DNA of 64,000 nucleotides from Rhizobium brockwellii (GTDB lineage: Bacteria; Pseudomonadota; Alphaproteobacteria; Rhizobiales; Rhizobiaceae): the NCBI RefSeq assembly GCF_000769405.2, contig NZ_CP053439.1, positions 4,200,501-4,264,500 of the forward strand, written 5' to 3'. Positions 1-9,293 of the stretch are shown piece by piece. Under the pieces are notes generated by a model, which saw nothing but the letters and a program-made list of their open reading frames with translations, had not been told where the DNA came from and did not search any database. The stretch's first letter is position 1, and every line of letters starts with the position of its first letter. A program made the position numbers and the translations under genes.

Positions 1-82
1 GTTTATCGGGCAGACCCAACAACCATCGAGCTGCCGAGCCATCCGCACAAACAGCGACGTCGAAATGTCTGGAGGAAATGCA

Positions 83-1093
83 ATGTTCAGATTCAGCACT
101 AAACGTCACGCCTATCATGATTTTGCCGAGTTGCTTGACACGACGATCTACCAGCCATTGCCTGACGAATGGCTTGTCGGGATTACGGATGTCGTGAACT
201 CCACTTCTGCGGTGAATGCGGGACGCTACAAGGACGTCAATTACGCGGGCGCATCGGCCATCGCGGCATTGGGGAACGCCTGGAACAGCTTCGATTTCCC
301 ATTCGTGTTTCGAGGCGACGGTGCCGCATTCGCCTTCCATCCCGACAGACTGGAAACAGCGACGGCGGCGCTCCGGCAGACCGTTGGACACGTCCGCGAC
401 GTCTTCCAGCTTGATCTCCGGGCTGGCCTGGTCTCGGTGAGAGAAATCCGTGCAGGGGGTAAAGATGTCCGTACTGCTCGATTCTCAGCATCCGAAACTG
501 CTATCTATTCGATGTTTGCTGGCGGCGGACTTAACTGGGCTGATCGGCAAATCAAATTCGGAAAGTATGGGATCGCCGACAACGTCACGGACACCTCCGC
601 GAACCTGAGCGGCCTGACTTGCGAATGGGCACCGATCCCCAGCCGGAGCGGCGAAATACTTTCCCTCCTCCTGGAACCCTGCGACCATTCGAGGTCCACG
701 ATGTTCGCGAAGCTTGCGAAGCAAATCGTGGCGGTTTTCGACACAGGAGAGCGACATTCCCACCCGGTACCTAACGACATCGTCATCACGCAGGACGTCG
801 AAGACTATCTCAGCGGCGCAGCATGGGCCGATGTCGTCGCGAATTCGGACTATCGCAGATACGACGACGTTCTCCGTTTGACGCTGGATTGCACGGCCGA
901 ACAGATCGGAGTGGTCGAAGCTCTGCTTGTCCGCGCCAGAAATCGTGGTGACATCAGGTTTGGGCTACACCGGCAATCCCACGCGCTCATGACTTGCCTG
1001 GTACCTTCCGGCAACAAGGGCTCTCATCTTCATTTCCTCGACGGAATGGGCGGCGGATACACAAAGGCTGCTGAAATGCTGGAGGCTCAGTGA
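83..1093 (+). CDS. DUF3095 family protein, class III nucleotide-cyclase-like
   Basis: The protein has 336 residues and is probably cytoplasmic, with no signal peptide or membrane segment. Near the N-terminus it carries TDVVNST (Asp36), and 43 residues later FRGDGAAF (Asp79). This spacing resembles the two metal-binding aspartates of class III adenylate/guanylate cyclases, and the family I recognise is DUF3095, whose function is unknown. The start is set at the ATG at 83 because GGAGG lies seven bases upstream; an ATG at 65 has no such site. The gene stands alone, and the next gene (argG) converges on it. Whether it makes a cyclic nucleotide cannot be read from the sequence. Confidence 0.7.
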   Translation: MFRFSTKRHAYHDFAELLDTTIYQPLPDEWLVGITDVVNSTSAVNAGRYKDVNYAGASAIAALGNAWNSFDFPFVFRGDGAAFAFHPDRLETATAALRQTVGHVRDVFQLDLRAGLVSVREIRAGGKDVRTARFSASETAIYSMFAGGGLNWADRQIKFGKYGIADNVTDTSANLSGLTCEWAPIPSRSGEILSLLLEPCDHSRSTMFAKLAKQIVAVFDTGERHSHPVPNDIVITQDVEDYLSGAAWADVVANSDYRRYDDVLRLTLDCTAEQIGVVEALLVRARNRGDIRFGLHRQSHALMTCLVPSGNKGSHLHFLDGMGGGYTKAAEMLEAQ

Positions 1094-1352
1094 CCACAGC
1101 AGGCGCTCAACCGAAAGGCTCACATCCAAAATTATTGCCTGCAGAGCAATGATTATCGGCGGCTTTGGGCCAATCCCAGACCTTGGCGCGGAGTGCCCGA
1201 ATGTCCGTTTTCTCGTCGGGTAAGCTGACAGCGGACGGTCGGCAGTCGGCCCGGTAACAGTCATTCCTTCATCACGGGCCAACGACTGCTCCTTGCGCAA
1301 TCCGGTCATCCAGACGCTCTAAGAGGTTGCTGGTTTGCTACCTCACTCCACG
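1094..1352. other. Intergenic stretch, no gene seen
   Basis: This lies between the converging DUF3095 gene and argG. Open frames here are short and lack ribosome binding sites. I see no RNA gene or clear repeat, only the argG terminator at its right end. Confidence 0.5.
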
Positions 1353-1382
1353 AAAAAGCCCGCGCGGCAATGCCGGCGGGCT
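1353..1382 (-). terminator. argG rho-independent terminator
   Basis: Read on the minus strand, AGCCCGC pairs with GCGGGCT around a GC-rich centre and is followed by TTTTT. It lies about 30 bases after the argG stop codon. Confidence 0.75.
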
Positions 1383-1409
1383 CACATCCGGTTCGAAGGC
1401 GAACCGTGA

Positions 1410-2633
1410 TTATTTCACGAGGTTGCGCTTGGCGAGCGTGCGCAGGCGCAGCGCATTGAGCTTGATGAAGCCGGCCGCATCCTTCTGGTCGTAGGCGCCC
1501 TGATCGTCCTCGAAGGTGACGAGCTTGTCGGAATAGAGCGACTTATCGCTTTCGCGGCCGATGACCATGACATTGCCCTTGTAGAGCTTCAGCGTCACTT
1601 CGCCGTCGACATGCTCCTGGCTCTTGTCGATCAGCGCCTGCAGCATCTCGCGCTCCGGCGAGAACCAGAAGCCGTAATAGATCAGCTCGGCGTAACGCGG
1701 CATGATGTCGTCCTTGAGATGGGCGGCACCACGGTCGAGCGTGATCGATTCGATGGCGCGATGCGCCGTAAGCAGGATCGTGCCGCCTGGTGTCTCGTAG
1801 ACGCCGCGCGACTTCATGCCGACGAAACGATTCTCGACGAGGTCGAGACGGCCGATGCCGTTGTCGCGGCCATAATTGTTGAGCGCAGCCAGCAGCGTCG
1901 CCGGGCTCATGCGCACGCCGTTGATCGAAACCGCATCACCCTTTTCGAAGCCGACCTTGATGGTCGTTGCCTTGTCGGGTGCGGCCTCAGGCGAAATGGT
2001 GCGCATATGCACATATTCAGGCGCCTCCTGGGAGGGGTCCTCGAGAACCTTACCCTCGGAAGAGGAATGCAGAAGGTTGGCGTCGACGGAGAACGGCGCC
2101 TCGCCCATCTTGTCCTTGGCAACAGGGATCTGGTGCTGTTCGGCAAAGGCCAGCAGATCCGTGCGGCTCTTGAAAGCCCAGTCGCGCCACGGCGCGATGA
2201 TCTTGATGTCGGGGTTCAGGGCATAGGCGGAGAGTTCGAAACGGACCTGGTCGTTGCCCTTGCCGGTCGCGCCGTGGGCAATCGCATCGGCGCCGGTCTT
2301 CTTGGCGATATCGATCAGATGCTTGGAAATCAGAGGACGGGCGATCGAGGTGCCGAGCAGGTAGACGCCTTCGTAGACGGCATTGGCGCGGAACATCGGG
2401 AAGACGAAATCGCGCACGAATTCCTCGCGCACATCCTCGATGTAGATCTCCTTGATGCCGAGCATCTCGGCCTTCTTGCGTGCCGGCTCCAGCTCTTCGC
2501 CCTGGCCGAGATCGGCGGTGAAGGTGACGACTTCGGCGCCGAGCTCCGTCTGCAGCCACTTCAGGATGATCGAGGTGTCGAGGCCGCCGGAATAGGCGAG
2601 AACGACTTTCTTCACGTCTTTGTATGATGCCAT
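1410..2633 (-). CDS. argG: Argininosuccinate synthase
   Basis: This enzyme (407 residues) joins citrulline and aspartate with ATP to make argininosuccinate, the penultimate step of arginine synthesis, in the cytoplasm. The N-terminal P-loop-like motif AYSGGLDTS, typical of N-type ATP pyrophosphatases, is at about residues 14-22, and length and sequence match ArgG throughout. The frame is open upstream to 2729, but the ATG at 2633 (MASYKDVKK) fits the family start. It is transcribed alone with its own terminator. The toxin-antitoxin pair upstream on the same strand ends about 105 bases before it. Confidence 0.97.
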   Translation of the reverse strand: MASYKDVKKVVLAYSGGLDTSIILKWLQTELGAEVVTFTADLGQGEELEPARKKAEMLGIKEIYIEDVREEFVRDFVFPMFRANAVYEGVYLLGTSIARPLISKHLIDIAKKTGADAIAHGATGKGNDQVRFELSAYALNPDIKIIAPWRDWAFKSRTDLLAFAEQHQIPVAKDKMGEAPFSVDANLLHSSSEGKVLEDPSQEAPEYVHMRTISPEAAPDKATTIKVGFEKGDAVSINGVRMSPATLLAALNNYGRDNGIGRLDLVENRFVGMKSRGVYETPGGTILLTAHRAIESITLDRGAAHLKDDIMPRYAELIYYGFWFSPEREMLQALIDKSQEHVDGEVTLKLYKGNVMVIGRESDKSLYSDKLVTFEDDQGAYDQKDAAGFIKLNALRLRTLAKRNLVK

Positions 2634-2738
2634 GATGATGAGGTCCGTTGCATAAAAGGCCGGCAAAACCCGGTGTCGCGGCACTTTTAGCGAGATTGGC
2701 GCGTGACGCAAGGGCAAGCCGGACACCACAAGCCTAGT

Positions 2739-3029
2739 TTAGAGATGGGCCGCGATATTCATGCGCCGATGCAGGATGCGAATAACCGTCAACACTTTTT
2801 CGGTCTCAGCGTAGATGACGAAATGCGAGCGAAACGCCAAGGCGGTGTAGCCGCTCCTCAATCCAATGATTTTGCGGCCACGCTTTGTCTGTGCTGCAAG
2901 CGCCTGGCAGTCATCCCGGAGCGCAACGATATAGTCCTCCGCTTGACCTTGGCCCCATTTCTCTTCGGTATAGTCATAAATCCTGTCGATATCATCGACA
3001 GCGGCTGGCGAGAGAACAAGCGCTTTCAT
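2739..3029 (-). CDS. parE: ParE/RelE-superfamily toxin
   Basis: This 96-residue protein has the size and pattern of a ParE-type toxin: an N-terminal LSPAAVDDIDRIYDYT helix region, a central RGRKIIGLRSGY strand region and a C-terminal LTVIRILHRRMN tail. Characterised ParE proteins poison DNA gyrase and RelE proteins cleave mRNA; which applies here is unknown. Its start overlaps the end of the upstream antitoxin gene by four bases, so the two are translationally coupled, the standard order for parDE. The module sits between argG and an SDR gene and looks intact. Confidence 0.88.
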   Translation of the reverse strand: MKALVLSPAAVDDIDRIYDYTEEKWGQGQAEDYIVALRDDCQALAAQTKRGRKIIGLRSGYTALAFRSHFVIYAETEKVLTVIRILHRRMNIAAHL

Positions 3030-3271
3030 TGGCGACCGTGTCGCGCTCGCTTTCCCTCGATAAAAGCATCAAAATCAAAAGGCCGCGGTTTGCCAGATTT
3101 CTCACCTTCGATAATGGCTGCCTCGATTGCCGCAAGCTCTGCCTCGCGCTGCAAAAGCCTCAAGCCGGCGTCGATCACCTCGTCTGCGGAGCCATAGGCT
3201 CCCTGATCGAGCTGATTGCCGATAAATTCCTCCATGTGGTCATCGATTCTGATGGACACGACCTTGGCCAC
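3026..3271 (-). CDS. parD: ParD-type antitoxin
   Basis: This is the probable antitoxin of the pair. The N-terminus (VSIRIDDHMEEFIGNQL) resembles the ribbon-helix-helix DNA-binding fold of ParD/CopG proteins, followed by GSADEVIDAGLRLL. The charged C-terminal half would wrap the toxin. I chose the GTG at 3271 (81 residues, the usual ParD length, GAGG nine bases upstream). An in-frame ATG at 3331 would add 20 residues before the fold. Antitoxins of this family usually repress their own operon. Confidence 0.85.
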   Translation of the reverse strand: MAKVVSIRIDDHMEEFIGNQLDQGAYGSADEVIDAGLRLLQREAELAAIEAAIIEGEKSGKPRPFDFDAFIEGKRARHGRQ

Positions 3272-3357
3272 GCGCGGGTACCTCGCAGGTTTGACTTGCA
3301 CTTCGAAACTACCATATTCGGCAGCGTCCAAACAATGCTCCGAGGAGAGGCTGCCCC

Positions 3358-4209
3358 GTGACGAATATTCAAGACATTTTCAAGAAGACCAATGTTGCCG
3401 TCATCACCGGCGGCGCCTCCGGCATCGGTCTTGCCGCGGCGAAATATTTCGCCGGACGCGGCATGAGCGTCGCCATTGCCGATCTCGGCGGCGATCGGCT
3501 GGCCGACGCCGCCAATGAACTCAAGGCCATTGCCGGCGAGGAAAATGTGATGGCGGTCGAGACCGACGTCGCCAGCAGAGACTCGCTGGAAGCGCTTGAA
3601 CGCGCCGTGCTCCAGCGTTTCGGCCGTGTACACGTGCTGATGAACAATGCCGGCATCGGCCCGGAAACCTCGATCTTCAGCCCGCAGGCGAACTGGGACA
3701 ATATCTTCGCCGTCAACCTGATGGGCGTGATCAACGGCACCCGCACCTTCGGCCCGAAGATGCTGTCGCATGGCGAGCCGGGCCTGATCATCAACACCGG
3801 CTCCAAGCAGGGCATCACCACGCCGCCCGGCAACCCCGCCTACAACATCTCCAAATCAGGCGTCAAAGTCTTCACGGAAGCATTGCAGCATGAGCTTCGC
3901 AATACCGAAGGCGGAAAGATCTCCGCCCATCTTCTGATCCCCGGCTTCGTCTTCACCGGCCTCACCAAGGGCGACCGCGCGGAAAAACCGGCCGCGGCCT
4001 GGACGCCGGAACAGACCGTCGATTTCATGGTCGAAAGCCTCGAACGCGGCGATTTCTATATTCTCTGCCCCGACAATGATGTGGCGCGTCCGGTCGACGA
4101 ACGCCGGATGGCCTGGGCGGCCGGCGATATCATCGAGAACCGTCCGCCGCTGTCACGCTGGCACAAGGATTATGCCGACAGCTTCAAGGCCTTCCTCGAC
4201 CAGAAGTAA
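3358..4209 (+). CDS. Short-chain dehydrogenase/reductase
   Basis: A classical SDR of 283 residues with a GTG start. The cofactor motif TGGASGIG is near residue 17, NNAG lies in the middle, and the active site follows as Ser (INTGS) and YNISK. The acidic residue after beta-2 (IADLGG) favours NAD(H). The substrate cannot be told from sequence. A LysE-type exporter follows 85 bases downstream on the same strand, separated by a hairpin, so co-transcription is possible but not assured. Confidence 0.88.
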   Translation: MTNIQDIFKKTNVAVITGGASGIGLAAAKYFAGRGMSVAIADLGGDRLADAANELKAIAGEENVMAVETDVASRDSLEALERAVLQRFGRVHVLMNNAGIGPETSIFSPQANWDNIFAVNLMGVINGTRTFGPKMLSHGEPGLIINTGSKQGITTPPGNPAYNISKSGVKVFTEALQHELRNTEGGKISAHLLIPGFVFTGLTKGDRAEKPAAAWTPEQTVDFMVESLERGDFYILCPDNDVARPVDERRMAWAAGDIIENRPPLSRWHKDYADSFKAFLDQK

Positions 4210-4241
4210 TCGGTACCATCAGAAGGTTTGATTGGTAATTT

Positions 4242-4287
4242 TCTGAAAGCCGGGTAGGAGATCCCCAGATCCTTTCCGGCTTTCAGA
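4242..4287 (+). promoter_or_regulatory. Long hairpin between SDR and LysE-type exporter genes
   Basis: Perfect 12-base arms (TCTGAAAGCCGG and CCGGCTTTCAGA) flank a 22-base loop and end seven bases before the exporter ATG. The loop holds AGGAG and a smaller nested repeat. There is no T tract, so it is a weak terminator candidate; it may instead control translation of the exporter. Confidence 0.45.
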
Positions 4288-4294
4288 GTGTGTC

Positions 4295-4936
4295 ATGGAT
4301 TTCCTGCCCAGCCTGCCGACCCTTTTCGCCTTCGCCGCCGCGACGCTGCTGCTTGCGGCAACCCCGGGCCCCGATATGACGCTGTCGATCAGCCGCGCGC
4401 TCGCCCAGGGCAAGAAGGCGGCTCTCTTCGTTGTCGTCGGCACCAGCCTCGGCATCGTCGTCCACACCATGCTGGTCGCTTTCGGCATTTCGGCGCTGAT
4501 CACCGCCTCGCCGACCGCCTTCCTGATCCTGAAGACTGGCGGTGCCGCCTATCTGCTCTGGCTGGCGGTGCAGGCGATCCGTTTCGGTTCGAAGCTCACC
4601 GTCGCCAAGGTCGAGGAGCAGAAGGGCACGCCGCTTTCGAACATCTCGTCGGGCTTCTGGGTCAATCTTCTGAACCCCAAAGTCATCATCTTCTTCATGA
4701 CCTTCCTGCCGCAATTCGTCAGCGCCGGCGATCCGGCCGTCACCCAAAAGTTGCTCTTTCTCGGCTTCTGCTTCATCCTGATCGGCATGCCGGTCAATGC
4801 CAGCGTCGTCTTTGCCGCCGACTGGCTGGCCTCCTGGCTGCAGAACAACAAGAAAGTGCTGCGCGGCATGGACTATACCTTCGCCGGCGTCTTCTCGGTC
4901 TTCGCTGCGAAGATCCTGCTCACCCAGGCGAAGTAG
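4295..4936 (+). CDS. LysE/RhtB family amino acid exporter
   Basis: A 213-residue inner-membrane protein with about six hydrophobic segments. The N-terminal LLLAATPGPDMTLSISRAL is the hallmark of the LysE/RhtB superfamily, and GFWVNLLNPKVIIFF matches its conserved middle motif. Such proteins export amino acids or small metabolites such as homoserine, threonine or lysine. The substrate is unknown here. No clear Shine-Dalgarno sequence precedes the ATG; a hairpin occupies the leader. Confidence 0.9.
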   Translation: MDFLPSLPTLFAFAAATLLLAATPGPDMTLSISRALAQGKKAALFVVVGTSLGIVVHTMLVAFGISALITASPTAFLILKTGGAAYLLWLAVQAIRFGSKLTVAKVEEQKGTPLSNISSGFWVNLLNPKVIIFFMTFLPQFVSAGDPAVTQKLLFLGFCFILIGMPVNASVVFAADWLASWLQNNKKVLRGMDYTFAGVFSVFAAKILLTQAK

Positions 4937-4970
4937 CCCGCTGTCGCTTAGCGATCAGTAGCTGTCGGCG

Positions 4971-5765
4971 TTAGCCGATCAGCAACGCATCATCATCCAG
5001 CGTCTGGCCGCGCATCTTGCGGAACATCGCGATCAGATCCTCGACCTGCAATGTCTTGCGGCTGTCGCCGGCGACATCGAGCACGATCTCGCCGCCATGC
5101 AGCATCACCGTCCGATGGCCATAGTCGAGCGCCTGGCGCATCGAATGCGTCACCATCAGCGTCGTCAGCTTGCGCTCGGAAACGATCTTTTGGGTGAGAC
5201 CCATGATGAATTCCGCCATGCCGGGGTCGAGCGCCGCCGTATGTTCGTCGAGCAGCAGCACTTCCGAGCCCGCCAGCGTCGCCATGACAAGCGACACCGC
5301 CTGCCGCTGGCCGCCGGAAAGCAGGTCCATGCGGTCCTTCATGCGGTTCTCCAGCCCGAGATTGAGCTCGGCGATCCTCTCGCGAAAATGATCGCGCCGT
5401 TTTGCGCCAAGCGCCGAAACAAGCCCGCGCCGCTCGCCGCGCCGCGCCGCAAGCGCCAGGTTCTCCTCGATCGACAAGGCACCACAGCTTCCGGTCAGCG
5501 GGTCCTGGAAGACACGGGCGACAAGTCCGGCGCGCGCCGCCGTCGTCTTGCGCGTCACGTCGCTATTGCCGATCAGCACCTGCCCTTCGCTTGCCAGCAC
5601 ATCGCCGGCGAGCACGCCGAGCAGCGTCGATTTGCCCGCGCCGTTCGAGCCGATGACGGTGACGAAGGAGCCTTCCTCGATCGTCAGGCTGACGCCCGAA
5701 AGCGCCTGCTTCTGCAGCGGCGTACCGCGCCCGAAAACCACCTTGATGTTCTTGAGGTTGATCAC
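4971..5765 (-). CDS. ABC transporter ATP-binding protein (TrpZ/COG1101 type)
   Basis: This 264-residue ATPase has Walker A GSNGAGKST, the signature LSGGQRQA and Walker B LLLDEHTAALD. It is the third gene of a minus-strand operon with a permease and a periplasmic binding protein of the family annotated as putative tryptophan/tyrosine or uncharacterised ABC uptake systems. The start is a GTG at 5765, overlapping the permease stop (GTGA), which implies translational coupling. An in-frame upstream extension to 5918 lies inside the permease gene and is not believed. Confidence 0.9.
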   Translation of the reverse strand: MINLKNIKVVFGRGTPLQKQALSGVSLTIEEGSFVTVIGSNGAGKSTLLGVLAGDVLASEGQVLIGNSDVTRKTTAARAGLVARVFQDPLTGSCGALSIEENLALAARRGERRGLVSALGAKRRDHFRERIAELNLGLENRMKDRMDLLSGGQRQAVSLVMATLAGSEVLLLDEHTAALDPGMAEFIMGLTQKIVSERKLTTLMVTHSMRQALDYGHRTVMLHGGEIVLDVAGDSRKTLQVEDLIAMFRKMRGQTLDDDALLIG

Positions 5766-6640
5766 GACGCGGCACCTCCGCGCAAACGGGGAAGGATGAG
5801 CGCCACGGTCACCAGCACGGCCGTGACGAAATTGAGGTCGGACGCCTGCAGGCCGATGACGTCGCTCGAAAGCGCTAGCTGGATCGCGATGCGGTAGAGG
5901 ATCGAGCCGAGCACGCATCCAACAAGCGCGATCAGCAGACCGCGGCGCCCGAGCAGCGTCTCGCCGATGATAACGGCAGCGAGACCGACGACGATCGTGC
6001 CGACGCCTGAGGTGACGTCGGCAAAACCGTTCGTCTGGGCAAACAGCGCGCCGCCGAGCGCCACCAGCGCATTCGATATCGCCATGCCAAGATAGATCTG
6101 CCGGCTGGTATCGACGCCCTGGGCCCGCGCCATCCTTGCATTGGCGCCGGTCGCCCGCATTGCCAGCCCCGCATCACTCTCCAGGAAACGCCAGACCAGA
6201 ATGAGGGCGATGACGACCAGAACACCGACGAAGAGCGGCCGCACGTAGAAATCGCGAAGGCCATGGCCGAAGAACGGGCTGATCATCGTGTCGGCATTGA
6301 TGAGGGCGACATTGGGTTTGCCCATCACGCGCAGATTGACGGAAAACAATGCGATCATCGTCAGGATCGAGGCGAGCAGGTTGAGGATCTTGAAGCGCAC
6401 GTTGAGCAGCGCCGTCACCATGCCGGCGGCGGCACCGGCTGCCATGGCGATCAGAGCCGCAAGCCAGGCATTGATGCCGGCAATGATCAGCACGGCCGTC
6501 ACCGCCGCGCCAAGTGGAAAGGAGCCATCGACCGTCAGGTCGGGAAAGTCCAGAACACGGAAGGCGAGATAGACCCCAAGGGCGACGAAGGAATAGACCA
6601 GTCCGAGTTCGACGGCCCCCCAGAATGCAATTTGGCTCAA
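5762..6640 (-). CDS. ABC transporter permease (TrpY/COG4120 type)
   Basis: An integral membrane permease with eight or more hydrophobic segments. It resembles branched-chain-type permeases (LDFPDLTVDGSFPLGAA, NLLASILTMIALFSVN). I place the start at a TTG at 6640 (LSQIAFWGAVELG, 292 residues), just before the first membrane helix. ATGs at 6691 and 6742 would add a charged, non-conserved leader. It works with the adjacent ATPase and binding protein; the ligand is not known. Confidence 0.86.
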   Translation of the reverse strand: MSQIAFWGAVELGLVYSFVALGVYLAFRVLDFPDLTVDGSFPLGAAVTAVLIIAGINAWLAALIAMAAGAAAGMVTALLNVRFKILNLLASILTMIALFSVNLRVMGKPNVALINADTMISPFFGHGLRDFYVRPLFVGVLVVIALILVWRFLESDAGLAMRATGANARMARAQGVDTSRQIYLGMAISNALVALGGALFAQTNGFADVTSGVGTIVVGLAAVIIGETLLGRRGLLIALVGCVLGSILYRIAIQLALSSDVIGLQASDLNFVTAVLVTVALILPRLRGGAAS

Positions 6641-6708
6641 GGCTTCCGCCCCTCTTCTGTCCGTTTCCGCTCCGCGCCCTGCGCGAAACATCAGGCTTTT
6701 AATACCAT

Positions 6709-6739
6709 CAGCCGCCCCCGTGTGGAACGGGAGCGGCTG
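6709..6739 (-). promoter_or_regulatory. Intercistronic hairpin
   Basis: CAGCCGC pairs with GCGGCTG, with further GC pairing inside, between the binding-protein gene and the permease gene. There is no T tract. In ABC operons such hairpins often protect the upstream message, giving more binding protein than permease; that role is inferred. Confidence 0.5.
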
Positions 6740-6770
6740 CAAACTCGATCAGCGACGGCAGTCGCCTTGT

Positions 6771-7724
6771 TTATTCGATGACTTTGGTAGCGCGGGAAAG
6801 CACGCTCTGCGGCAGCGTGACCCCCATCTTCTCGGCCGCCGCCTTGTTGACGACGAGGTCGCTGCCGGCGGCAGTCTTGACCGCGATGTCGCCCGGGTTC
6901 TCGCCCTTCAGCACACGCACGACGATCTCGCCGGTCTGCTTGCCGACATCATAATAGTTGAAGCCGAGGGCGGCGATCGAGCCACGCGAAACCGAATCCG
7001 TATCGGCGGTAAAGAGCGGCAGCTTGCTCTCTTCGGCCACCGCGACAGCGCCTTCAAGCGCGGAGATGATCGTATTGTCGGTCGGAATGTAGATCACATC
7101 GGCGCGGCCGATGAGCGCACGTGCCGCACCCTGGACCTCGGCCGACTTGGTGGCGGCCGATTCGACTACCTTCAGGCCAGCCTTTTCGGCTTCAGCCTTC
7201 AACACGGCGAGCAGCGAAACGGAATTCGCCTCGCCGGAATTGTAGAGATAGCCGATGGTTTTCACATCGGGCAGGATTTCCTTGATCAGCGCGAGGTGCT
7301 CGGCGACCGGCGACATATCGGAGAGGCCGGTGACATTGCCGCCGGGCTTGTCCATGTTCTTGACGAGCTGGGCGCCGAGCGGATCGGACACGGCCGTGAA
7401 GACGACAGGAATGTCGCGCGTCGAGGAAACGACGGCCTGGGCCGAGGGTGTCGAGATCGGCACGATGACATTGGGCTCGTCACCGGCGAACTGGCGGGCG
7501 ATCTGGGCTGCCGTCGCCGGATTGCCCTGCGCCGATTCGAACACGAATTTCAGATTCTCGCCTTCCTTGTAGCCGGCGGCCGTCAGCGCATCGAGAACGC
7601 CCTTGCGCGCCGCATCCAGCGCCGGATGTTCGACGATCGCCGTCACGGCGACGGTGACATCATCGGCCTTTGCGGGCAGGGAAAGGGCCAAAGTGGCGGC
7701 AAGAGCGAGCAAAATCGGGCGCAT
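6771..7724 (-). CDS. ABC transporter substrate-binding protein (DUF534/TrpX family)
   Basis: A 317-residue periplasmic protein with a Sec signal peptide ending near LSLPAKA. The body matches the ABC_sub_bind family (VTAIVEHPALDAARKGV, FTAVSDPLGAQLV, PGGNVTGLSDM), whose studied members bind aromatic amino acids. Ligand specificity is not settled here. The ATG at 7724 has AGGAGG upstream and is preferred over 7754. It is the first gene of the three-gene transporter operon. Confidence 0.9.
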   Translation of the reverse strand: MRPILLALAATLALSLPAKADDVTVAVTAIVEHPALDAARKGVLDALTAAGYKEGENLKFVFESAQGNPATAAQIARQFAGDEPNVIVPISTPSAQAVVSSTRDIPVVFTAVSDPLGAQLVKNMDKPGGNVTGLSDMSPVAEHLALIKEILPDVKTIGYLYNSGEANSVSLLAVLKAEAEKAGLKVVESAATKSAEVQGAARALIGRADVIYIPTDNTIISALEGAVAVAEESKLPLFTADTDSVSRGSIAALGFNYYDVGKQTGEIVVRVLKGENPGDIAVKTAAGSDLVVNKAAAEKMGVTLPQSVLSRATKVIE

Positions 7725-7817
7725 GGGGATCCTCCTGAATGATTTTGGGGGCACTTTTAGGAAAAGTGCCCCCTGAAATCAATCGCGGAGAATTGTAGCG
7801 AGGATCAAACTTGCTGA

Positions 7818-9047
7818 TCAGTCGTCGGCGCCATGATTGGCGATCATCATCGCCTCGAAGGCCAAACGATCGGTCTTGCGCATGCGTTCCGACTCCGATT
7901 TTAGCTGGCCGCAGGCGGCAAGAATGTCGCGACCGCGCGGCGTGCGGATCGGCGAGGCATAGCCTGCCGAATTGATGAAATCGGCGAACTTCTCGATCTG
8001 CTCCCAGTCCGAACACTGGTAATTGGTGCCGGGCCAGGGATTAAACGGAATGAGGTTGATCTTCGCCGGCACGCCCTTCAGGAGCTTGATCAGCCCCTTG
8101 GCGTCTTCCAGGCTGTCGTTGACATCCTTCAGCATCACATATTCGAAGGTGATGCGCCGCGCGTTCGAAAGCCCAGGATAGGACCGGCAGGCCTCGATAA
8201 GCTCCTTCAGCGGATACTTCTTGTTGATCGGCACCAGAAGGTCGCGCAGATCGTCGCGCACCGCATGCAGCGAAATCGCCAGCATGACGCCGATTTCCTC
8301 GCCGGTGCGGAAGATCTCCGGCACGACGCCGGAGGTGGAAAGCGTAACCCGGCGCCTGGACAGCGACAGGCCGTCACCATCCGTGGCGATCAGCAATGCC
8401 TGTTTGACGGCATCGAAGTTATAAAGCGGCTCGCCCATACCCATCATGACGATGTTGCTGACCTTGCGGCCCTCGGCAGGCATGATCGTGCCCTGCGGCG
8501 CTTCACGGTCCGGGAAATCCCCAAGCCGGTCGCGGGCAAGCAGCAGCTGCGAAAGAATTTCCTCCGCCGTCAGGTTGCGCACCAGACGCTGTGTCCCGGT
8601 ATGACAGAAGGAACAGGTGAGCGTGCAGCCGACCTGGCTGGAAAGACAGAGCGTACCGCGGCCCTCTTCCGGAATGTAGACGGCCTCGATCTCGACTGGA
8701 CGCCCGGCGCCGCGGGCGGGAAAGCGCAGCAGCCATTTGCGCGTGCCGTCGTTGGAGACCTGCTCCTCGACGATCTCGGGACGTTCGATGGTGAAATGCT
8801 GCTTCAGCATTTCCCGCATGTCCTTGGCGACATTCGTCATATGGTCGAAGTCGGAGACCCCGCGCACATAGATCCAGTTCCAGAGCTGCGAGACGCGCAT
8901 CTTGATCTGCTTCTCGGCCACACCCTTTTCCCGGAGTGCCGCCCCCATCTCCTCGCGCGACAGCCCGATCAGGGACGGCTTCTCGACGCCGGAAGCGGCA
9001 CGAGGCGCCTGAGGCGTGATGACATCAATCGCATCCATGACGGACAT
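7818..9047 (-). CDS. rlmN: Dual-specificity rRNA/tRNA adenine-C2 methyltransferase
   Basis: A radical-SAM enzyme (409 residues) that methylates C2 of A2503 in 23S rRNA and A37 in some tRNAs. The CxxxCxxC cluster is C141, C145 and C148 (CTLTCSFC). The C-terminal catalytic cysteine is C379 in [14 protein letters not shown] matches the conserved SAM-binding region. Length is normal for the family. It is monocistronic, upstream of the ABC operon with about 90 bases between. Confidence 0.96.
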   Translation of the reverse strand: MSVMDAIDVITPQAPRAASGVEKPSLIGLSREEMGAALREKGVAEKQIKMRVSQLWNWIYVRGVSDFDHMTNVAKDMREMLKQHFTIERPEIVEEQVSNDGTRKWLLRFPARGAGRPVEIEAVYIPEEGRGTLCLSSQVGCTLTCSFCHTGTQRLVRNLTAEEILSQLLLARDRLGDFPDREAPQGTIMPAEGRKVSNIVMMGMGEPLYNFDAVKQALLIATDGDGLSLSRRRVTLSTSGVVPEIFRTGEEIGVMLAISLHAVRDDLRDLLVPINKKYPLKELIEACRSYPGLSNARRITFEYVMLKDVNDSLEDAKGLIKLLKGVPAKINLIPFNPWPGTNYQCSDWEQIEKFADFINSAGYASPIRTPRGRDILAACGQLKSESERMRKTDRLAFEAMMIANHGADD

Positions 9048-9248
9048 AGTCTTTCATCCCGAATTCGAACACGTAACCGCCCCGCAAACCCTGCGAACTT
9101 CAGGGCTAAGCCGGAAGACTGGCGGGTGCATGACGGCACATTGGCAGAAATTGAATGGCGGAACGGCGACTGATATCGCGATCTGTCCGCTGTTGCGCGG
9201 CCTTTAGCATCATTTTGCCCGCGCGTCACTATAGATGGAAACGACAAG

Positions 9249-9272
9249 AGCCGGCGCAAGGCCGGCCCTCGA
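9249..9272 (-). terminator. Possible terminator of the IalB-like gene
   Basis: GCCGGC repeats flank a short GCAAG loop about 25 bases after the stop codon of the IalB-like gene. On the minus strand only a weak TCTTG follows, so strength is uncertain. Confidence 0.45.
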
Positions 9273-9293
9273 AGCTCTGACAACAAAAAAAGC

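Noticed and set aside
1611..2627. 338-codon open frame antisense to argG
   Set aside because: Fully inside a certain gene with no ribosome site or family.
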